From Pseudomonas sp. UMAB-08 (GTDB lineage: Bacteria; Pseudomonadota; Gammaproteobacteria; Pseudomonadales; Pseudomonadaceae): a stretch of DNA of 64,000 nt. Location of the stretch: the NCBI RefSeq assembly GCF_900095225.1, contig NZ_LT607419.1:287493-351492 (forward strand), written 5' to 3'. Each line of letters opens with the position of its first letter. Position 1 is the stretch's first letter. Shown one piece after another: positions 30,869-38,192 of the stretch. The translations under genes and the position numbers were made by a program. The notes under the pieces are model-generated. The model was not told the DNA's origin, did no database searches, and saw nothing but the letters and a program-made list of their open reading frames with translations.

Positions 30869-32314
30869 ATGCAATGGGAAGTTGTGATCGGGCTGGAGAT
30901 TCATACCCAGCTCGCCACCCAATCGAAGATTTTCTCCGGCAGCAGCACCACGTTCGGCTCTGAGCCCAACACCCAGGCCAGCCTGATCGACCTGGGCATG
31001 CCAGGCGTGTTGCCGGTGCTGAACGAAGAAGCGGTGCGCATGGCGGTCAAGTTCGGTCTGGCGATTGATGCCGAGATCGGTCAGCACAACGTATTCTCGC
31101 GCAAGAACTACTTCTACCCGGACTTGCCCAAGGGCTACCAGATCAGCCAGATGGAATTGCCGATCGTCGGCAAGGGCCACCTGGACATCACGCTGGAAGA
31201 CGGCACGGTTAAACGGGTAGGCATTACCCGCGCGCACCTGGAAGAAGATGCGGGCAAAAGCCTGCATGAAGACTTCAGCGGCATGACCGGGATCGACCTC
31301 AACCGCGCGGGCACGCCCTTGCTGGAAATCGTGTCCGAGCCGGACATGCGTACCGCCAAGGAAGCCGTGGCTTACGTCAAGGCGATCCACGCGCTGGTTC
31401 GTTACCTGGGCATCTGCGATGGCAACATGGCCGAAGGTTCGCTGCGCTGCGACTGTAACGTCTCGATCCGGCCAATGGGCCAGGTCGAATACGGCACGCG
31501 TTGCGAGATCAAGAACGTCAACTCGTTCCGCTTCATCGAGAAGGCGATCAACACCGAAGTGCAACGCCAGATCGAGCTGATCGAAGACGGCGGCCGGGTC
31601 ATCCAGCAAACCCGCCTGTACGACCCGAGCAAAGACGAAACCCGCTCCATGCGCAGCAAGGAAGAAGCCAACGACTACCGTTACTTCCCCGATCCAGACC
31701 TGCTGCCCGTGGTGATCGAGGACGCGTTCCTGGTTGAGGTGCGCGCCACCCTGCCTGAACTGCCGCCGCAAAAGCGCGAACGCTTCCAGGCGCAATTCGG
31801 TCTGTCGGCCTATGACGCGAGCGTGCTGGCGTCGAGCCGCGAGCAAGCCGATTACTTCGAAAAAGTAGTCAGCATCGGCGGCGACGCCAAGCTGGCGGCC
31901 AACTGGGTCATGGTCGAACTGGGCAGCCTGTTGAACAAACTGGGCCTGGAAATCGAGCAGGCACCGGTCAGTGCTGAGCAGTTGGGCGGCATGTTGCTGC
32001 GCATTACCGACAACACCATCTCCGGCAAAATCGCCAAAATGGTGTTCGAGGCCATGGCCAACGGTGAAGGCAGCGCTGACGAGGTTATTGCCCAACGCGG
32101 CCTGAAACAAGTCACTGACAGCGGCGCCATTGAGTCGATGCTGGACGAGATGCTGGCCGCCAACGCCGAACAGGTCGAACAGTACCGCGCCGCGGATGAA
32201 GCCAAACGCGGCAAAATGTTCGGTTTCTTCGTCGGTCAGGCAATGAAGGTATCCAAGGGCAAAGCCAACCCACAACAAGTGAACGAGTTGCTCAAAAGCA
32301 AGCTCGAAGGCTGA
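30869..32314 (+). CDS. gatB: Aspartyl/glutamyl-tRNA amidotransferase subunit B
   Basis: tRNA-binding and kinase subunit of GatCAB. The 481-residue protein starts [15 protein letters not shown] and has [13 protein letters not shown] and [16 protein letters not shown], all diagnostic, with the C-terminal YqeY-like tRNA-binding tail (ending [13 protein letters not shown]). ATG at 30869 is preferred over ATG at 30863 because the GAGGAA ribosome site is then 5 bases away instead of overlapping. It ends before a strong hairpin at 32328. Confidence 0.97.
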   Translation: MQWEVVIGLEIHTQLATQSKIFSGSSTTFGSEPNTQASLIDLGMPGVLPVLNEEAVRMAVKFGLAIDAEIGQHNVFSRKNYFYPDLPKGYQISQMELPIVGKGHLDITLEDGTVKRVGITRAHLEEDAGKSLHEDFSGMTGIDLNRAGTPLLEIVSEPDMRTAKEAVAYVKAIHALVRYLGICDGNMAEGSLRCDCNVSIRPMGQVEYGTRCEIKNVNSFRFIEKAINTEVQRQIELIEDGGRVIQQTRLYDPSKDETRSMRSKEEANDYRYFPDPDLLPVVIEDAFLVEVRATLPELPPQKRERFQAQFGLSAYDASVLASSREQADYFEKVVSIGGDAKLAANWVMVELGSLLNKLGLEIEQAPVSAEQLGGMLLRITDNTISGKIAKMVFEAMANGEGSADEVIAQRGLKQVTDSGAIESMLDEMLAANAEQVEQYRAADEAKRGKMFGFFVGQAMKVSKGKANPQQVNELLKSKLEG

Positions 32315-32327
32315 TACATCGGCCCCG

Positions 32328-32364
32328 ACAGGAACTGACGTGTCTGCTAAGCGTCAGTTCCTGT
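32328..32364 (+). terminator. Perfect 13-bp hairpin after gatB
   Basis: ACAGGAACTGACG at 32328-32340 pairs exactly with CGTCAGTTCCTGT at 32352-32364; the loop has 11 bases. It starts 14 bases after the gatB stop. It lacks a T run, so it may act through RNA stability or together with Rho. The next gene begins about 54 bases later. Confidence 0.6.
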
Positions 32365-32417
32365 ATCAGGGGGTTTGTGTCGATCCCAAATCTGCTCAAC
32401 ATGAAGGACCCAAATCC

Positions 32418-32789
32418 ATGTGGCGGCTCTTCAGCGCTTGTGCACTGCTTACTCTCCTGGCCGGTTGCGCCAGCCATGACATCGACCCACGCGGTTACAA
32501 CGAAGTCGGTGGCGCCAGCTATTACGGCGCCAAACATCAAGGCAAACGTACCGCCAGTGGTGAACGCTTCGATCAAAACGCCCTGACCGCCGCCCATCGC
32601 GAACTGCCTTTCGGCACGCGGGTATTGGTCACCGACCTGGACAACGACAAGACCGTCGTAGTGCGCATCAACGACCGTGGCCCGCATACCCGGGGCCGCT
32701 TGATTGATTTGTCACGCAAAGCCGCTGCACAACTGGGTATGCTGCACAGCGGTGTAACGCGGGTGCGCGTGCAAACCTTGAGCGACTGA
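32418..32789 (+). CDS. RlpA-like lipoprotein with double-psi beta-barrel
   Basis: 123-residue lipoprotein. A signal peptide ends at a lipobox LLAGC with Cys17 as the lipid-bearing residue, followed by an RlpA-type double-psi beta-barrel (about 30-115; GGASYYGAKHQGKRTASGE and VVVRINDRGPHTRGRLIDLS). Full-length RlpA in Pseudomonas also has a SPOR domain and cuts glycan strands lacking stem peptides at the septum; this protein has no SPOR domain, so it is a short paralogue of unproven activity. ATG at 32418 gives a normal signal peptide. Confidence 0.87.
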   Translation: MWRLFSACALLTLLAGCASHDIDPRGYNEVGGASYYGAKHQGKRTASGERFDQNALTAAHRELPFGTRVLVTDLDNDKTVVVRINDRGPHTRGRLIDLSRKAAAQLGMLHSGVTRVRVQTLSD

Positions 32790-32801
32790 AGGGTGATCTG
32801 A

Positions 32802-33896
32802 ATTCTCGAGCTATCGACGCTTCCGCTGCCAAGCCTGCTTCAGCTGTTTGGTGGCTTGCTCCTGCTGGTGATCGGTGCCGAGCTGTCGGTACGCGCCGCC
32901 GTGCGCCTGGCCGCCAGCCTTAAGGTCCGCCCGCTCATCATTGGCCTGACCGTGGTCGCACTGGGCAGCAGCGCCCCGCAGATGGCGGTCAGCCTGCAAG
33001 CGGCCTTTTCCGACAGCCCCGACATCGCCGTGGGCAGCGTGATCGGCAGCAATATCTTCAACATCCTGGTCACCCTGGGGTTCTCGGCGCTGATCATTCC
33101 GCTGCGGGTGGCCAGGCAACTGGTGCGCGTGGATATTCCGCTGATGATCGGCGCCAGCCTGCTGGTCTTCGGCCTCTCATACAATGGCCAACTCAGCGCG
33201 CTGGACGGCTCGATCCTGCTGGTTGCCCTTTTTATCTATCTGTTGATCCTGCTGCGCCGATCCGCGCAAGGCGGTCGCCACAGTCATCTGCAGAACAGTG
33301 CCCCGACAGAGGCACTTCCCACGAAAGCTCCGTGGCTCAGCAGTCTGGCGCTAATGGCCTGTGGTCTGGTCTTGCTGGTGATCGGCGGACGTTTACTGGT
33401 GGAAGCCGCCGTGGTGATCGCCCAGAATCTGGGCCTCTCCGAACGGATCATCGGACTCACCGTGATCGCCGTCAGCACCTCGCTACCGGCACTGACCACC
33501 TCGCTGATCGCCGCGTGGCGTGGCGAGCGGGACATTGCCGCCGGCAACGTGATCGGCAGTAATCTGTTCAACCTGCTGGGGGTCCTCGGCCTGACCGCCT
33601 TGATCGCGCCGACCCCATTATCGGTATCGCCCAACGCGCTGGATTTCGATATACCGGTCATGCTGGCCGTCGCGGCGCTCTGCTTGCCGGTGTTCTATTC
33701 AGGTCTGCGGGTAACCCGTGCCGAAGGCTTGCTGCTCCTGGCCCTGTATGGCGCCTATGGGCTGCATATCATTTCGTTCACCACCGGCATGCCGCTGGCT
33801 GACACCCTTGAAAAACTGATGATTCATTTCGTGCTACCCCTGCTTGCCGCCTTGCTTGCGTTCAGCACGGTTCGAGCCTGGCGGCGCCAACATTGA
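32802..33896 (+). CDS. CaCA-family cation exchanger (YrbG-like) with altered alpha-repeats
   Basis: Membrane protein with about ten hydrophobic segments and two internal repeats containing the exchanger motif: repeat 1 LTVVALGSSAPQMAVSL followed by GSVIGSNIFNILVTLG, repeat 2 LTVIAVSTSLPALTTSL followed by GNVIGSNLFNLLGVLG. The usual acidic residue after Pro is Gln in repeat 1 and Ala in repeat 2, so classical Na/Ca exchange is doubtful. Start is uncertain: the conserved N-terminus (LELSTLPLPSLLQLFGG) opens after a stop at 32799, with no ATG/GTG/TTG; ATT at 32802 fits and is preceded by GGTGATC. A TTG at 32856 would truncate the first helix. Confidence 0.8.
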   Translation: MLELSTLPLPSLLQLFGGLLLLVIGAELSVRAAVRLAASLKVRPLIIGLTVVALGSSAPQMAVSLQAAFSDSPDIAVGSVIGSNIFNILVTLGFSALIIPLRVARQLVRVDIPLMIGASLLVFGLSYNGQLSALDGSILLVALFIYLLILLRRSAQGGRHSHLQNSAPTEALPTKAPWLSSLALMACGLVLLVIGGRLLVEAAVVIAQNLGLSERIIGLTVIAVSTSLPALTTSLIAAWRGERDIAAGNVIGSNLFNLLGVLGLTALIAPTPLSVSPNALDFDIPVMLAVAALCLPVFYSGLRVTRAEGLLLLALYGAYGLHIISFTTGMPLADTLEKLMIHFVLPLLAALLAFSTVRAWRRQH

Positions 33897-33906
33897 GGAG
33901 ATTGCC

Positions 33907-34287
33907 ATGACTGACAGCAATAACAACGGCGTAAACATGCGCCGCCAGGTAATGGGTGATGCGTTCGTCGACCGGGCGCTGAACAACGCCACCGACTTCA
34001 CCCAACCGTTGCAGGATTTCGTCAACGAACATGCGTGGGGCAGCGTCTGGAACCGTGAAGGTCTGCCGCTGAAAACCCGCAGCCTGATCACCCTCGCCGC
34101 CCTCACCGCGCTCAAATGCCCGCAAGAACTCAAAGGCCATGTGCGCGGCGCGTTGAACAACGGCTGTACTGTCGAAGAAATTCGCGAAGCGCTGCTGCAT
34201 TGCGCGGTGTATGCCGGCGTACCGGCGGCGATCGATGCGTTTCGCGCGGCGCAGGAAGTGATCGACACCTACCAAAAAGCGGACTAG
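33907..34287 (+). CDS. Carboxymuconolactone decarboxylase-like protein
   Basis: 126-residue protein of the CMD/AhpD-like superfamily, PcaC-like branch, from MTDSNNNGVNMRRQV to DTYQKAD. Typical segments are WNREGLPLKTRSLITLAALTAL and EEIREALLHCAVYAGVPAAIDAF. It lacks the CxxC thiol pair of AhpD, so peroxidase activity is unlikely; PcaC converts gamma-carboxymuconolactone in protocatechuate breakdown, but no pca genes are nearby and the substrate is unknown. ATG at 33907 has a GAGGAG ribosome site. The stop overlaps the convergent transporter gene by 4 bases. Confidence 0.87.
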   Translation: MTDSNNNGVNMRRQVMGDAFVDRALNNATDFTQPLQDFVNEHAWGSVWNREGLPLKTRSLITLAALTALKCPQELKGHVRGALNNGCTVEEIREALLHCAVYAGVPAAIDAFRAAQEVIDTYQKAD

Positions 34288-35225
34288 ATCCAACCGCCCC
34301 ATTGCAGAATGAAAATGCCGAGGTTAGTCGTCACCGCCGCCGCCAGGGTGGTGATGACGATGATCGCCGCAGCCAGCTCATGATTGCCATTGGCCGCGCG
34401 CGCCATGACAAAGCTGGCCGCAGCGGTCGGGCTGCCGAAGTACAGGAACAGAATCCCCAGCTCCGCCCCGCGAAAACCGCACAGCCAGGCACCCAAGGTA
34501 CAGAACACTGGCAGCCAGACCATCTTCACCAGACTGGCGCTGACCGCCATGTCACCACTCTTGCGCAATGCCGCCAGCGACAAGGTGCCGCCAATGCAGA
34601 TCAATGCCAACGGCAAAGTCATCTGCGCCAAGTACTTGCCGGACGTTTCCAGCCAACCCGGTAAGCCAATAGTGAAATAGGCAAAAGGCGCGGCAGCCAG
34701 CACGCTGATGATCAAGGGGTTGCACAGGATGCTTTTGAACACACTCCACGGGTCGGACTTGATCACCGGGCTATAGACCGCCAACACGATGGTCGACAGC
34801 GTGTTGTAAAACAGGATCACCAGCGCAGCGAGAATCGCCCCCAGGGAAATGCCATAGTCGCCGTACATGCTGGCAGCCAGGGCCAGGCCGATGACGCCAT
34901 TGTTCCCGCGAAAGGCGCCCTGGGTATAAATCCCGCGATCTTCGTGCGGACAACGCCAGATCGCCCACCCCCAGGACAAGGCAAAACTCAGCAACGTCGC
35001 CACGACAAAATAAGCGAGCAGCCTGGGCTGAAAGGCCGCATGCAGATCCGCATGAATAATGCCGAGAAACAACAGCGCAGGCATGGTGACGTTGAACACC
35101 AGCGCGGAGGCTGTGTGGATAAAACTGTCGTTGATCCAGCCCACCCGCTTGAGCAACACGCCCAGAAACAGCATGGCAAACACGGGCGCGGTGATGTTCA
35201 GGGTTTCAAAAAATATACCCAGCAT
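34284..35225 (-). CDS. AEC-family transporter (auxin efflux carrier-like)
   Basis: 313-residue membrane protein with about ten hydrophobic segments, AEC family. The N-terminus IFFETLNITAPVFAMLFLGVLLKR and TQGAFRGNNGVIGLALAASMYG are typical; bacterial members move organic acids such as malate or malonate. No metabolic partner gene sits beside it, so the substrate cannot be inferred. It is convergent with the CMD-like gene and its upstream side faces a REPIN. Confidence 0.85.
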   Translation of the reverse strand: MLGIFFETLNITAPVFAMLFLGVLLKRVGWINDSFIHTASALVFNVTMPALLFLGIIHADLHAAFQPRLLAYFVVATLLSFALSWGWAIWRCPHEDRGIYTQGAFRGNNGVIGLALAASMYGDYGISLGAILAALVILFYNTLSTIVLAVYSPVIKSDPWSVFKSILCNPLIISVLAAAPFAYFTIGLPGWLETSGKYLAQMTLPLALICIGGTLSLAALRKSGDMAVSASLVKMVWLPVFCTLGAWLCGFRGAELGILFLYFGSPTAAASFVMARAANGNHELAAAIIVITTLAAAVTTNLGIFILQWGGWI

Positions 35226-35305
35226 GCGGTTAAAACCCTGACCTGTCGTTAGGTGGCTAATGATAGGCCAGCCAGGGTTCTAAAGCCGCAGGGAATTTGC
35301 GTTTT

Positions 35306-35431
35306 GTAGGAGCGCGCTTGCCCGCGATGGAGCGCGAAGCGGTCCAAAAACGCTGAATACGGTTCTCTCTGGTAGAGTCGAGCGCGCTGATTTACGACTG
35401 CTACGGTCATCGCGGGCAAGCGCGCTCCTAC
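35306..35431. repeat. REPIN (pair of inverted REP sequences)
   Basis: A 23-base REP at 35306-35328 (begins GTAGGAGCGCGCTTG) is repeated exactly inverted at 35409-35431, with about 80 bases between. This GTAGGAGC...CTTGCCCGCGAT type is a common Pseudomonas REP, mobilised in trans by a RAYT transposase; no RAYT gene is in this window. It lies between the AEC transporter and fruA, and can form a stable hairpin at the end of the fru operon transcript. Confidence 0.85.
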
Positions 35432-35499
35432 AGTTTGAACTGCACGACAGCGGTGCATTGAAGATGGGGCGGAATCTCCCACATGAAATCGACAACCCG

Positions 35500-37239
35500 T
35501 CAGACCACCGGCACCCCTTCCATTTCCACCCCTTCCGGCCGTTTCAAAACCGCATACGCCACGCCCGTCAGTAAACTCCCTGCGACGATGGCGACTAAAT
35601 ACAGCAGCGCATGGTTGATCGCGTTGGGGATCAGCATGACAAACAGGCCACCGTGAGGCGCCATCAGTTTGCAGCCGAAAAACATCGACAAGGCACCGGT
35701 CAGCGCGCCGCCAGCGACACTCGCCGGAATCACCCGCAGCGGGTCCTTGGCCGCGAAAGGTATCGCGCCTTCGGAGATGAAGCACAACCCCAACACCAGC
35801 GCAGCTTTGCCAGCTTCGCGTTCACTCTGTGCAAACTTGTGCCGCGCGATGAAGCTGGCGATCCCCATGCCAATCGGCGGCACCATGCCCGCCGCCATCG
35901 CGGCGGCCATCGGGGCATAACTCTGCGACGCCAACAACCCGACCGAGAACGCGTAAGACGCCTTGTTGATCGGCCCGCCCAGGTCGACGCACATCATCGC
36001 GCCGAGCAACACACCGAGCAGGATCGCGTTGGTCGTGCCCATGCTGTCGAGGAAATGCGTCAAGGCCTCGAGCATGCCCGCCACCGGCTTGCCGACCACG
36101 TAGATCATCACCAGCCCGGTGAACAGACTCGACAGCAGCGGGATGATCAAAATCGGCTTGAGCGCCTCGACACTGGCCGGCAGGCGCGCATAACGATTGA
36201 TCGCCCACGCGCTGTAACCGGCCAGGAAACCGGCGATGATCCCGCCAATAAAACCGGCACCCAGGGTGCTGGCGAGCAACCCGCCGATCATCCCCGGTGC
36301 CAGGCCTGGACGGTCGGCGATGGAATAGGCGATGTAACCGGCGAGCAACGGCACCATCAGTTTGAACGCAGCGTCTCCGCCGATCTGCATCAGCGCAGCG
36401 GCCAGGGTGCCCTGTTCCTTGAACGCGGTAATGCCGAAAACGAACGACAGCGCAATCAATAAGCCCCCCGCCACCACCATCGGCAGCATGAACGATACGC
36501 CGGTCAGCAGGTGCTTATAGACCCCGGTTTTCTCTTGCCTCGGGGCGACTTGACCGGCGGCGGCCGAGGACTCCACCTGCCCTTCAGCCAAGGCTTTTTT
36601 CAGCGTGGCCTCAGCCTGTTTGAGGGCAATGCCGGTGCCGCAACGATAAATGCGCTTACCGGCGAAACGCTCGGTGTTGACCTCGATGTCCGCCGCCAGC
36701 AACACCACGTCGGCCTCGGCAATGGCTTGGGCACTGAGTGGGTTACGCGCGCCGACCGAACCCTGGGTTTCGACCTGCAGATCGTAGCCGAGGCGCTTGG
36801 CCGCTTGCTGGATGGCTTCGGCGGCCATAAAGGTATGAGCAACCCCGGTCGGGCAAGCAGTGACCGCGACCAGCTTTGGCTGCGCGCCAGTGCTGGCGAC
36901 CGTTTGCACTGGCGCCACTTGCGGGGCGACATAGACCGTCGCCTGCTCGGCTGCCGTGCGCAAAAAGCTTTCGACATCCTGCAACGCTTGGGCCGGTGAC
37001 GTCTGGAACAGACGCTTGCCGACAAACCGGCTCAGGTCCAGCGGACCGGTATTGACGACCAATACCCAATCCGCCGCCGCCACGGCCTCGGGCGATAAAC
37101 GATTGCCAGGCGTGTGCGGATCATGGATTTCAACGTTGGTGCTCCAACCCTGACGCTGCGCTGCCGCGTCCAGCAACCGTGCGCTGAGCACGCTGCTGAC
37201 CTTGCCGTTCGGGCAGGCCGTAACAATGGCTAACTTCAT
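35500..37239 (-). CDS. fruA: Fructose-specific PTS enzyme IIBC
   Basis: Membrane transporter that brings in fructose as fructose 1-phosphate. 579 residues in order IIB'-IIB-IIC: a degenerate first IIB (about 1-105, ACPNGKVSS), the active IIB (about 120-220) with phospho-cysteine in VTACPTGVAHTFMAAE, then the membrane IIC domain (about 235-575). ATG at 37239 with AGGGA ribosome site is preferred over the GTG one codon upstream. Last gene of fruB-fruK-fruA, the only sugar PTS known in most Pseudomonas. Confidence 0.96.
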   Translation of the reverse strand: MKLAIVTACPNGKVSSVLSARLLDAAAQRQGWSTNVEIHDPHTPGNRLSPEAVAAADWVLVVNTGPLDLSRFVGKRLFQTSPAQALQDVESFLRTAAEQATVYVAPQVAPVQTVASTGAQPKLVAVTACPTGVAHTFMAAEAIQQAAKRLGYDLQVETQGSVGARNPLSAQAIAEADVVLLAADIEVNTERFAGKRIYRCGTGIALKQAEATLKKALAEGQVESSAAAGQVAPRQEKTGVYKHLLTGVSFMLPMVVAGGLLIALSFVFGITAFKEQGTLAAALMQIGGDAAFKLMVPLLAGYIAYSIADRPGLAPGMIGGLLASTLGAGFIGGIIAGFLAGYSAWAINRYARLPASVEALKPILIIPLLSSLFTGLVMIYVVGKPVAGMLEALTHFLDSMGTTNAILLGVLLGAMMCVDLGGPINKASYAFSVGLLASQSYAPMAAAMAAGMVPPIGMGIASFIARHKFAQSEREAGKAALVLGLCFISEGAIPFAAKDPLRVIPASVAGGALTGALSMFFGCKLMAPHGGLFVMLIPNAINHALLYLVAIVAGSLLTGVAYAVLKRPEGVEMEGVPVV

Positions 37240-37250
37240 CACAATCCCTC

Positions 37251-38192
37251 TTATTGTTCTGTCAGGGCGCGCACGCTGACGCCTTTTTCCAGCAGCTTCA
37301 GGTGTGCGACATCGCTGATGCCAAAGCCAATCTGTGTCACCGCCATCGCCGCAATGGCGGTGGCCGTGCGCAAAATCTGTTGCGGCGGATGGCCGCTGAG
37401 CAACCCGTGAACCATCCCGGCCAATAGCGAATCACCGGCACCCACGGTGCTGGCAACCACCACCTTGGGCGGCAAGGCTTGCAGGGCCACACCGGTACTG
37501 AACCAGTGCACACCTTCCGAGCCTTGGGAGATCACCACATGTTCGACGCCCTGCGCCCGCAAGCGGCTCGCCACCTCGGCCTGCGCCGCGATGGAAATGA
37601 TCGGCGCATCCAGGGCGTCGGCCAGCTCTTCGGTGTTGGGTTTGATCAGCCACGGGCCCGCCGACAATCCAACCCGCAGTGCGATGCCGCTGGTATCCAG
37701 CGCCACTTTCAAGCCCAGTGCTTTGAGGCGCAGTAGCAGCGCGTGCAACCATTCAGGACTGACGCCACGGGGCAAACTGCCGGCCACCACCACCACGTCG
37801 AAGTCGGGAGCGATCTGCTCAAGACGGGCCATCAACGCCTGCTGCGCCTCTTCGCTGACGAGCGGACCTGGGCCATTCAGATCGGTAATGCGTCCACTGC
37901 TTTCCGCCAGCTTGATGTTGCTGCGGGTTTCCCCGGCCACGCGAATGAACTCGTCGACGAACTGTCGATGCGCAAACAGCGATTCGAACGCCTGCTGGTT
38001 ATCGACACCCAGAAAGCCCGCCACCGTCAGGTCATGCCCGAGGTCAGCCAGCACTTGGGCAACATTCAGGCCCTTGCCTGCCGCATGGCTGAGCATGGCG
38101 TTGCTGCGATTGACCTGGCCGACCTGCAACTGATCCAGCTGCACGGTCAAGTCCAGCGCCGGGTTCAGGGTCAGGGTGAGAATTTTCGCCAT
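37251..38192 (-). CDS. fruK: 1-phosphofructokinase
   Basis: PfkB-family kinase (313 residues) that phosphorylates fructose 1-phosphate to fructose 1,6-bisphosphate after PTS uptake. It starts MAKILTLTLNPALDLTV and has the GKGLNVAQVLADLG and ATP-site GAGDSLLAGMVHGL signatures. ATG at 38192 overlaps the fruB stop (TAATG), so translation is coupled; a longer frame upstream lies inside fruB. fruA follows 11 bases later. Fructose 1-phosphate, its substrate, is the known inducer for FruR in Pseudomonas. Confidence 0.96.
   Translation of the reverse strand: MAKILTLTLNPALDLTVQLDQLQVGQVNRSNAMLSHAAGKGLNVAQVLADLGHDLTVAGFLGVDNQQAFESLFAHRQFVDEFIRVAGETRSNIKLAESSGRITDLNGPGPLVSEEAQQALMARLEQIAPDFDVVVVAGSLPRGVSPEWLHALLLRLKALGLKVALDTSGIALRVGLSAGPWLIKPNTEELADALDAPIISIAAQAEVASRLRAQGVEHVVISQGSEGVHWFSTGVALQALPPKVVVASTVGAGDSLLAGMVHGLLSGHPPQQILRTATAIAAMAVTQIGFGISDVAHLKLLEKGVSVRALTEQ

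Noticed and set aside
28804..32278. Long open frames on the minus strand opposite gatA and gatB (455 and 480 codons)
   Set aside because: They are exact antisense shadows of the real genes in GC-rich DNA; no family similarity and no ribosome site.
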